From Geomonas diazotrophica (GTDB lineage: Bacteria > Desulfobacterota > Desulfuromonadia > Geobacterales > Geobacteraceae), in assembly GCF_018919385.1 (NCBI RefSeq), contig NZ_JAHLMF010000003.1, positions 206,001 through 270,000 on the forward strand: a stretch of 64,000 nt of DNA. The letters run 5' to 3'. Made by a program: the position numbers and the translations under genes. A model generated the notes under the pieces. The model saw only the letters and a program-made list of their open reading frames with translations, was not told the DNA's origin and ran no database searches. This document shows positions 58,421-64,000 of the stretch, piece after piece; position 1 is the stretch's first letter; each line of letters starts with the position of its first letter.

Positions 58421-59467
58421 TTACCTAGCGGGGGGCTGTTCCGGGACGATATCGCCCGAGGTGATGGGGGGCGGACCGGCCGGTGCAGCAGGTGCTGCCG
58501 GTTGGGGAACCGGTGCTGCCGGTGCTGCAGGCGCCACACCCTGCGGGGCTGCCGAAACAGGAGCGGCAGGGGGTGGAGCGATAGGAGCGGCGGCGGCCGG
58601 CGGAGTGTAGTAGACCGGTGCGCTCACCGGAGCGGGCAGGGTCTCCTTTTCCTTCTCCTTGGCGCCGAAGAGCGGCTTGTAGGTCTGCAGCAGCGCGAGC
58701 ATCTCGTCGAACTGTTTTACGTACAGGGTGGAGACCTCGGGGGCGTTGGCGACGGATGAGGGCTCGCTCTTGGCGAAGGCGGCGTTCACGCCGGCCACCG
58801 TCTTGAACTTCACGTCGACCTTCTCCGTCAGGTTCGCCGCCGCCTCGTCGAAATCCGGGTACTGCAGCGAGAAGAACATCGGGTAGGACGGCGACTCACG
58901 CCGGAAGTTCGGGTATTCCCAGATGGTGTTCCCTTCCCTGTCCAGCATCACCGCGGACATGGTGAGGTAGTTGAAGTCCGTCTCGAGGTAGGAAAGGAAG
59001 TTGCTCGAGAAGACCTTCCCCGGCTTGGTCAGGCCGCTCACCGTCACGAACAGGACGGCGTCCAGGCCGTTCTCGGTCATGAGTTGTTTCAGGTCGTCCT
59101 TTTTGAAGAAGTACTTGTTGTAGACGATGCGGGCGTCGTCGCGTTTCTCGCGGTTCCAGACCAGGGAGCTGAAGAGCCGGTCCGGTTCCGCCGTAACAGG
59201 GCGCACGGCGTAGAATATGCCGGTGCTCCTGATCCTCGCGATCAGTTCCTTCTCGTTCTTCAGGTTGTAGCTGCGCACGATGGAAACGATCGACGCCTTC
59301 TCCGGGTGCCTGATGTCGCTCTCCGCGTCGGTGAAGAAGGGGGCCACCCCGATGGTGCGCACCCTCTTCTCGAGGGTGTCCTGGGGGATGTTGTAGTAGT
59401 TGTGGGCGCAGCCGAAAAGGGCGCCGGTCGCCACCATGAGCAGGGCAAGTCTGAACAAGATCCTCAT
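58421..59467 (-). CDS. Lipoprotein with a proline/alanine-rich tail
   Basis: The 348-residue protein has a lipoprotein signal (ALFGC, Cys20). It has a central domain (about 30-255) with VRTIGVAPFFTDAESDIRHPEK and LDAVLFVTVSGLTKPG, and a low-complexity Pro/Ala/Val tail (about 280-348). I recognise no named family. The tail could span the periplasm or peptidoglycan. It is the last gene of the minus-strand group ending at the bidirectional terminator. The central region resembles small envelope lipoproteins of unknown role. Confidence 0.75.
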   Translation of the reverse strand: MRILFRLALLMVATGALFGCAHNYYNIPQDTLEKRVRTIGVAPFFTDAESDIRHPEKASIVSIVRSYNLKNEKELIARIRSTGIFYAVRPVTAEPDRLFSSLVWNREKRDDARIVYNKYFFKKDDLKQLMTENGLDAVLFVTVSGLTKPGKVFSSNFLSYLETDFNYLTMSAVMLDREGNTIWEYPNFRRESPSYPMFFSLQYPDFDEAAANLTEKVDVKFKTVAGVNAAFAKSEPSSVANAPEVSTLYVKQFDEMLALLQTYKPLFGAKEKEKETLPAPVSAPVYYTPPAAAAPIAPPPAAPVSAAPQGVAPAAPAAPVPQPAAPAAPAGPPPITSGDIVPEQPPAR

Positions 59468-59539
59468 CTGTTGAAGCCTCCTGTAAAGGATTCTAACTCT
59501 CCGCCGTCTTATACCAGAAGCTCGGCCGGAGCGCTACAG

Positions 59540-60349
59540 TTATTGCTCCCCTTCCAGCATGATGAAGCCCACCTGCCTGCCGGTGTCCCCTTCGTCGCGG
59601 CGGTAGGAGAAGAAGAGTTCCTGGTTGCAGCAGACGCAGTGCTCGCTCACCTGGATCTGGTCGGCGCTAAGACCGGCGTCCAGGAGCAGCTGGCGGTTGG
59701 CCTTGCCCAGGTCGAGCATCCACTTCCCTTCCCCCTGCGCGGTGGCGCAGAGATCCCAGGCCATGCCTGCCTGCTTGAAGGCGTCGCGTACCGGGGCGTC
59801 CACCTCGTAGCAGCAGGCCCCGATGTGGGGACCGATCGCGGCACGGATGTTCTTCTTGTTGCAGCCGAACAGGTTCACCAGCGCCTCGACGCCCTTGGCG
59901 CCGATGTTGCCCGCGGTTCCCTGCCACCCGGCGTGGAGCGCGGCCACCACGTTCTGCACCGGGTCGTGCAGCAGGATGGGGACGCAGTCTGCGACGCAGA
60001 CGGCGATCATGATGCCGGGCTGGTTGGTGACGATCCCGTCGCACTCCAGTTTCAGGAAGTGGGACAGTTCCGGGTTGGGTGCGTCGATCACCAGGAGGTC
60101 GGTCCCGTGCACCTGGCTCACGGTGAGGAAGCGGTCCAGGGTCGCGCCCAGGCTGCGGGCGAGCAGGCTGCGGTTCCCTTCGACGTTGTGCGAGGAGTCC
60201 AGGGTGTTGCTCCCCAGGTTCAGCGAGTTGTATGGGGGGCGCGACACACCTTCGTGGCGCGTGGTGAAGCCGGCGACGGCGCCGCCTGCGGCGAGCCGCG
60301 GTTTCAGGTACTGGATCTTTCCTGCTTTCTGCATTTCCATGAATGACAC
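59540..60349 (-). CDS. pgeF: Peptidoglycan editing factor PgeF (YfiH/laccase-domain)
   Basis: The 269-residue protein has the YfiH motifs FTTRHEGVSRPPYNSLNLG, VADCVPILLHDP, HAGWQGTAGNIGAKGVEAL and IGPHIGACCYEVDAPV. These supply the Cys and His ligands of the active site. PgeF removes misincorporated amino acids from peptidoglycan precursors; older names call it polyphenol oxidase. Several ATG codons occur at the start (residues 1, 4, 6). It follows the RluD-type gene in the same direction. Confidence 0.93.
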   Translation of the reverse strand: MSFMEMQKAGKIQYLKPRLAAGGAVAGFTTRHEGVSRPPYNSLNLGSNTLDSSHNVEGNRSLLARSLGATLDRFLTVSQVHGTDLLVIDAPNPELSHFLKLECDGIVTNQPGIMIAVCVADCVPILLHDPVQNVVAALHAGWQGTAGNIGAKGVEALVNLFGCNKKNIRAAIGPHIGACCYEVDAPVRDAFKQAGMAWDLCATAQGEGKWMLDLGKANRQLLLDAGLSADQIQVSEHCVCCNQELFFSYRRDEGDTGRQVGFIMLEGEQ

Positions 60350-60415
60350 CTCTTGTGTATATGGGGGGTGGCTATGGTTGGGGGGGGCGGATTTTCCAGC
60401 CCCAGGCCCCGGTCC

Positions 60416-61375
60416 CTAGCCCCTGTTTTTCTCTTCCAGGTAGTCGATGATGCCGGCCATGTCGGGGGGGAGCTCCGTGTCGAACTCCAAGTACTCTCCA
60501 GTGACCGGGTGGAGGAAACCGAGGGTCTTGGCGTGCAGTGCCTGGCGCCCCATCGCCCTGATCATCTGCTTGAGTACAGGGTCCTTCAACTGGGACAGCC
60601 GGCTGCCGCCGCCGTAGACCTCGTCGGCCAAAAGCGGGTGTCCCGCCTCGGAGAGGTGCACCCTGATCTGGTGCGTGCGCCCGGTCTCCAGCTTCAGGCG
60701 CACCAGGGTGATGCCGGGGTACCGCGCCTCGACGCGCCAGTGGGTGATGGCGTTCTTGCCGTGCCGTGCCGTGCCCGACATCTTCTTGCGCTCCACGGGG
60801 TGGCGTCCGATCACGGACTCGATGCGTCCCCTCTCCTCCTTGGGGCTACCGTACACCAGCGCGAGGTAGATCCGCTTGATGCTGTGCACCTTGAACTGGT
60901 CGGCGAGGCCGTTGTGGGCCCGATCGCTCTTGGCGACCACCAGGGTTCCCGAGGTGTCCTTGTCGATGCGGTGCACGATGCCCGGCCGCAACTCCCCCCC
61001 GATTCCCGAGAGGTCCTTGCAGTGGGCCAGCAGCGCGTTCACAAGCGTTCCCTCGGCGTTGCCCGCACCGGGATGCACGACCATTCCCGCCCCCTTGTTC
61101 ACCACGACGATGTCGCTGTCCTCGTAAAGGATTTCGAGCGGGATCTCTTCCGGTTGCGGTTGGGCGGGTGCCGGCGGCGGGATGGTCACGGTGACCGTCT
61201 CGCCCCCCTTGAGCTTGAGCGATGGCTTTTGCTGTTGCCCGTTCACCGTGGCATGGCCGGTTTCGATGAGCCTGAGGGCGGCGGAGCGGGTAAGTTCGGC
61301 GACGCTGCGGGAAATGAAGCTGTCCAGCCGTTCGGGGTCGGCGCCACAGGGGAAGATGAGTTCAATGGGTTCCAT
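60416..61375 (-). CDS. rluD: RluA/RluD-family 23S rRNA pseudouridine synthase
   Basis: The 319-residue protein has an N-terminal S4 domain (about 15-65) and a pseudouridine synthase domain with HRIDKDTSG (135-143, catalytic Asp138), LVYGSPKEERGRIESVIGRHP and KLETGRTHQIRVHL. It isomerises uridines in 23S rRNA (helix 69 for RluD). The S4 domain and length fit RluD rather than RluA, although the exact site is inferred. It is in line with pgeF, 66 nt apart. Confidence 0.9.
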   Translation of the reverse strand: MEPIELIFPCGADPERLDSFISRSVAELTRSAALRLIETGHATVNGQQQKPSLKLKGGETVTVTIPPPAPAQPQPEEIPLEILYEDSDIVVVNKGAGMVVHPGAGNAEGTLVNALLAHCKDLSGIGGELRPGIVHRIDKDTSGTLVVAKSDRAHNGLADQFKVHSIKRIYLALVYGSPKEERGRIESVIGRHPVERKKMSGTARHGKNAITHWRVEARYPGITLVRLKLETGRTHQIRVHLSEAGHPLLADEVYGGGSRLSQLKDPVLKQMIRAMGRQALHAKTLGFLHPVTGEYLEFDTELPPDMAGIIDYLEEKNRG

Positions 61376-61410
61376 CTACGTTGGGTTCTCCTGGGAGAGG
61401 GCACTCCCGT

Positions 61411-61450
61411 AAAAAAAGCGCGGGCGCGTTTCTGAAAGGAAGCGCGCCCG
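61411..61450 (-). terminator. Intrinsic terminator on the minus strand after the small gene at 61480
   Basis: Read on the minus strand, an 8-bp stem CGGGCGCG/CGCGCCCG is followed by CGC and seven T residues. It lies 30 nt after the stop of the 87-residue gene and upstream of the RluD-type gene. Confidence 0.88.
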
Positions 61451-61479
61451 GGACCTGTCTAGTGTTGAAGTTGTACTGC

Positions 61480-61743
61480 TTACCAGATGTTGGATTCGAT
61501 CTTCCCTGCCCGCTTTATCAGTACGTCGACCACGGCTATATCGAAGATGTTGGATTCCGCCAGTTCTTTGCTCACCCGGGACTGGAAGTGTTCCCTTCCT
61601 TCTGCCAGTTGGTCGTTGAGGAGCTCGAAGATGTTATCTTCCTTTATTCCCTGCTCAACCTTCTCGCGGTTGTAAAGGGCGACATCCGATACGATGGCCC
61701 TGGCCAGCCTTCTGGCCTGATCCTGGTTTTCTATGAGACTCAT
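61480..61743 (-). CDS. Small hypothetical protein, 87 residues
   Basis: This charged, largely helical protein (DQARRLARAIVSDVALYNREKVEQGIKEDNIFELL near the N-terminus) has no signal peptide and no motif I recognise. Codon use matches its neighbours, and it has its own terminator at 61411. It lies 59 nt downstream of the HtrA-type gene on the same strand. Proteins of this look are often conserved in Geobacter relatives but have no known function. Confidence 0.75.
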   Translation of the reverse strand: MSLIENQDQARRLARAIVSDVALYNREKVEQGIKEDNIFELLNDQLAEGREHFQSRVSKELAESNIFDIAVVDVLIKRAGKIESNIW

Positions 61744-61802
61744 CGATCACTCCCTGGCGGTCAAATATCAGGGGACACTATACGCAGTTTTCAATCAAGA
61801 TT

Positions 61803-63236
61803 CTATCTTAATTTTAAGGCGAAATAGATGTTCGCGTTTCCGCGTCTCACCAGGAGCGCCACCGCACCCCGGTTGTTCGCGTCCTTCATCGCCTTTTGGT
61901 ACTCCGCGAGGTTACGGACTTTCTTCTGGTTCACCGACACGATCACGTCGCCGCGCTGGATGCCGCTCTCCTCGGCGATGCCGCCGGGTTCGAGGTCGCT
62001 TACCACGACACCGGTGATGCCGCGCCGCCGCATTTCGGGGCCCAGTTCCTCGACGGAGAGTCCGAGCAATCCTGCCTCGCGCTCGGGTCTTTGCATCTGC
62101 GACTGCACCGGGGCGCTCTCCGCCGGGGCCGTGGTGACTAAAACCTTGAGCTCTCTGCCGTCGCGGTACAGGGTGATTTCGACCTTTTTGCCGATGGGGG
62201 TCTCCCCGACCAGGCGCTGCAATTGGCGCACGTCCTTGACGCTCGCTCCGTTAAAGCCGGTGATGATGTCACCCTGCATGATGCTCGCCTTGGAGGCGGG
62301 GCCGCCGGGGACCACGTCGTTCACCAGGGCCCCGCCGGCCTTGGGCAAAGCGAAGGATTTGGCCATCTCCTCGGTCACGGACTGGATCGAGACGCCGAGC
62401 CACCCGCGGCTGACGTTGCCCTTGCTGATCAGTTGGGTGACTACCTGCTTGGCCATGTTGACCGGTATCGCGAAGCCGATCCCCTGTCCGGCTGCAACGA
62501 TGGCGGTGTTGATTCCGATCACCTCGCCGTAGATGTTGAGCAGCGGCCCGCCGGAGTTGCCCGGGTTAATGGATGCATCGGTCTGGATGAAGTCCTCGTA
62601 GGTTTCAATCCCCATGTTGGACCTGCCGGTAGCGGAGACCACGCCGACCGTCACGGTGCGGTCCAGGCCGAAGGGGTTGCCGATGGCGATGGCCCATTGT
62701 CCGACCTGCAACTTGCTGGAATCGCCCAGAACTGCGGCCGGCAGCGGTTCCTTCGCGTTGATCTTGATGACGGCTATGTCCGTCTTGGGGTCGGAGCCGA
62801 TCACCTTTCCGGTATAGACGCTTTCGTTGGAAAGCTTCACCTGGATGGTTTCCGCATCGCGGACAACGTGGTCGTTGGTGACGATATAGCCTTCATTGTT
62901 CAGTATGAAGCCGGAGCCGAGGCTGCTCTCCCTTTTGTATTGGGGGCGACCCGTGTCGCCGAAGAAATCTTCGAAGAAGGGAGAGCCTTCGAAAAACGGC
63001 CGGACCAGTTTTTTCTTGCCGATGGTGGAGATGTTTACTACGGAAGGGGTTACCTTCTTCACCAGGGTCGTAAAGGCTTGCTGGGTGTTCAGTATGTCTT
63101 TGGGTACTTCCTGAACCGGAGCCGGGACAGATTCTTTTCGATCCGATTCATAGAGCAGAGCTCCCTCTTTCTTTTTGCAGGAAGACAGGACTGTGGAAAG
63201 GATCAGGAAGATAACGAGTAGTCGGACGCTTTTCAT
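61803..63236 (-). CDS. degP: HtrA/DegP-type serine protease with lipoprotein signal
   Basis: The 477-residue protein has a lipoprotein-type N-terminus (TVLSSC, Cys20). Its trypsin-like domain has the triad His123 (NDHVV), Asp153 (TDIAVIKI) and Ser228 (PGNSGGPLLN). Two PDZ domains follow (about 270-360 and 385-470). It degrades or holds misfolded proteins in the periplasm. The Cys20 suggests membrane attachment, less common for DegP, which is soluble. It has a TTGACA promoter back to back with that of the XRE-cupin gene. Confidence 0.94.
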   Translation of the reverse strand: MKSVRLLVIFLILSTVLSSCKKKEGALLYESDRKESVPAPVQEVPKDILNTQQAFTTLVKKVTPSVVNISTIGKKKLVRPFFEGSPFFEDFFGDTGRPQYKRESSLGSGFILNNEGYIVTNDHVVRDAETIQVKLSNESVYTGKVIGSDPKTDIAVIKINAKEPLPAAVLGDSSKLQVGQWAIAIGNPFGLDRTVTVGVVSATGRSNMGIETYEDFIQTDASINPGNSGGPLLNIYGEVIGINTAIVAAGQGIGFAIPVNMAKQVVTQLISKGNVSRGWLGVSIQSVTEEMAKSFALPKAGGALVNDVVPGGPASKASIMQGDIITGFNGASVKDVRQLQRLVGETPIGKKVEITLYRDGRELKVLVTTAPAESAPVQSQMQRPEREAGLLGLSVEELGPEMRRRGITGVVVSDLEPGGIAEESGIQRGDVIVSVNQKKVRNLAEYQKAMKDANNRGAVALLVRRGNANIYFALKLR

Positions 63237-63276
63237 TTGTCGCTCCTTTAAATGAAAGGCTCAGAAGGAAGAAAAA

Positions 63277-63305
63277 AGCGTAGCCAAAAACTGGATTGAT
63301 GTCAA
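63277..63305 (-). promoter_or_regulatory. Predicted sigma-70 promoter of the HtrA-type gene
   Basis: On the minus strand a perfect TTGACA (63300-63305) is 17 bp from TACGCT (63277-63282, three of six matches). The -35 boxes of this promoter and the divergent one at 63353 are about 47 bp apart. Confidence 0.5.
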
Positions 63306-63352
63306 CCCTTTCGGTAGATTCAGGGGGTCTCTCGCCATTGTGTAAATACCCC

Positions 63353-63381
63353 TTGACGGCAGATGGGTATTTGAATATATA
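63353..63381 (+). promoter_or_regulatory. Predicted sigma-70 promoter of the XRE-cupin gene
   Basis: TTGACG (63353-63358) is 17 bp from TATATA (63376-63381). The in-frame ATG at 63381 falls in the -10 box, so translation must begin later, at the GTG at 63402 behind GGGGG. Confidence 0.7.
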
Positions 63382-63401
63382 TGCAGAGACGGGGGTGCTT
63401 C

Positions 63402-64000
63402 GTGCAAGAGAAGATCAAGCAGGAAATAAGAGAGATGAAGCTGGGTGAGAAGGTGCGTGGACTGCGCCAGGAACAACGGCTCACCCTCCAGGCCCTGGCC
63501 GACATGACTGGGCTGTCCAAGCCGCTCCTGTCGCAGATCGAGAACGACCAGGTGACCCCGCCCATTGCCACCCTCCTAAAGATCGCTAAAGGGCTCAAGG
63601 TGGGGATTCACTACTTCTTCGAGGAGGCGGGGGATCGGCAGAAGTTCATGCTGACCCGTGGGGATCAGTCTCCGCTTGGCAGTCAGCGCCGCCCCGGCAA
63701 GGACGCGGTGCAGCAGGGGTATATGTATAAGCCTCTTGCCCCCGGCATGCGTCAGAAAAAGGTGGAGCCTTTCCTGATCGAGTTCGAGCAGCGCGAATGG
63801 GACAGCAGCCTCTTCTACAGTCACGAAGGGGTCGAGTTCCTCTACCTGCTAGATGGCGAGCTGGAGTTCCACTATGCAGACGAGGTGATGCGACTCTACC
63901 CCGGCGACAGCATCTACTATGAATCCTCCGAACCTCACGGTTACGTCTCGGTCGGCGAGGTCCGTGCCCGCGCTGTGGCAGTTCTGTACACCAAGAGCTA
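63402..64000 (+). CDS. XRE-family regulator with C-terminal cupin domain (runs off the window)
   Basis: The open frame covers 199 codons and is still open at the edge; the last two bases are ta, so a stop may come next. Residues about 13-68 form an XRE helix-turn-helix (LGEKVRGLRQEQRLTLQALA, then SKPLLSQIENDQVTPP). Residues about 110-195 are a cupin with the HEGVEFLYLLDGELEFHY and YPGDSIYYESSEPHGY metal/ligand motifs. This is the PuuR-like design, where the cupin binds a small ligand. The GTG start is preferred because the upstream ATG lies in the promoter. It is divergent from the HtrA-type gene. Confidence 0.93.
   Translation, partial: MQEKIKQEIREMKLGEKVRGLRQEQRLTLQALADMTGLSKPLLSQIENDQVTPPIATLLKIAKGLKVGIHYFFEEAGDRQKFMLTRGDQSPLGSQRRPGKDAVQQGYMYKPLAPGMRQKKVEPFLIEFEQREWDSSLFYSHEGVEFLYLLDGELEFHYADEVMRLYPGDSIYYESSEPHGYVSVGEVRARAVAVLYTKS

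Noticed and set aside
1..64000. tRNA, rRNA, SRP RNA or tmRNA genes
   Set aside because: No T-loop GGTTCGAATCC-like block in a cloverleaf context and no conserved SRP or tmRNA core was seen in reading. A covariance-model search would be decisive.

Overview
The window looks like chromosomal DNA of a GC-rich Geobacteraceae-type bacterium (Desulfuromonadota; Geobacter, Geomonas or Citrifermentans relatives). This rests on a System II cytochrome c maturation pair beside an 11-haem cytochrome, a YedF selenium-metabolism protein, LptF/LptG (Gram-negative outer membrane), GH57/GlgA glycogen genes, and gene order such as ffh-rpsP-khpA-rimM-trmD-rplS. The assignment is inferred from gene content; no rRNA or tRNA gene was seen to confirm it. 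No transposase, integrase, CRISPR array or prophage gene was seen.

Layout. 1-2236: end of ResB, CcsB and a multihaem cytochrome. 2304-24273: a large surface-polysaccharide locus, all on the plus strand. It holds at least eight glycosyltransferases, an EPS-type MarR regulator, a PseG-like nucleotide-sugar hydrolase, a Wzx-type flippase, a DUF362/ATP-grasp pair, a ligase-carrier-SGNH-MBOAT acylation cassette (16100-20519) and a YfhO-family membrane protein. Many of its genes overlap by 4-8 nt, as in translationally coupled operons. A 7 x 40 bp tandem array (5642-5920) interrupts it just before the regulator. 24384-26887: trmN6, a DUF721 protein, a small membrane protein, and the DUF3343-YedF pair. 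27039-36183: housekeeping translation and RNA genes (ffh, rpsP, khpA, rimM, trmD, an RNA methyltransferase, rplS, rnhB, yraN, rsmI) plus a split NAD synthetase. 36387-39409 (minus): csaA, threonine aldolase, pgi. 39777-45404: a Fis-like small protein, a polyprenyl diphosphate synthase, a sigma-54 response regulator, a TlpA-like lipoprotein, CcdA and a VOC protein. 45409-48618 (minus): a TIG-domain protein, LptG, LptF. 48716-58341: a Crp/Fnr regulator, a kinase/receiver pair, a mannose-1-phosphate guanylyltransferase-like protein, GH57, GlgA and a 54-aa acidic protein. 58421-63236 (minus): a lipoprotein, PgeF, an RluD-type synthase, a small protein and an HtrA-type protease. 63402-end: an XRE-cupin regulator running off the edge.

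How it fits together. The polysaccharide locus supplies chain assembly, export and decoration. Its most distinctive part is a four-gene cassette laid out like Gram-positive Dlt (ligase, carrier protein, SGNH protein, MBOAT) but built from an acetyl-CoA-synthetase-like ligase and AlgI/AlgJ-like partners. The GH57-GlgA block is carbon storage and probably lies downstream of the adjacent two-component pair.

The intergenic DNA is unusually rich in palindromic repeats of several unrelated sequence families. Two of them have entered coding sequence, at the 3' ends of trmD and trmN6. The clearest unexplained structure is the array at 5642-5920: fourteen copies of the octamer TTCGACGA (or a one-base variant) at an almost invariant 20-bp step, immediately upstream of a winged-helix regulator gene.
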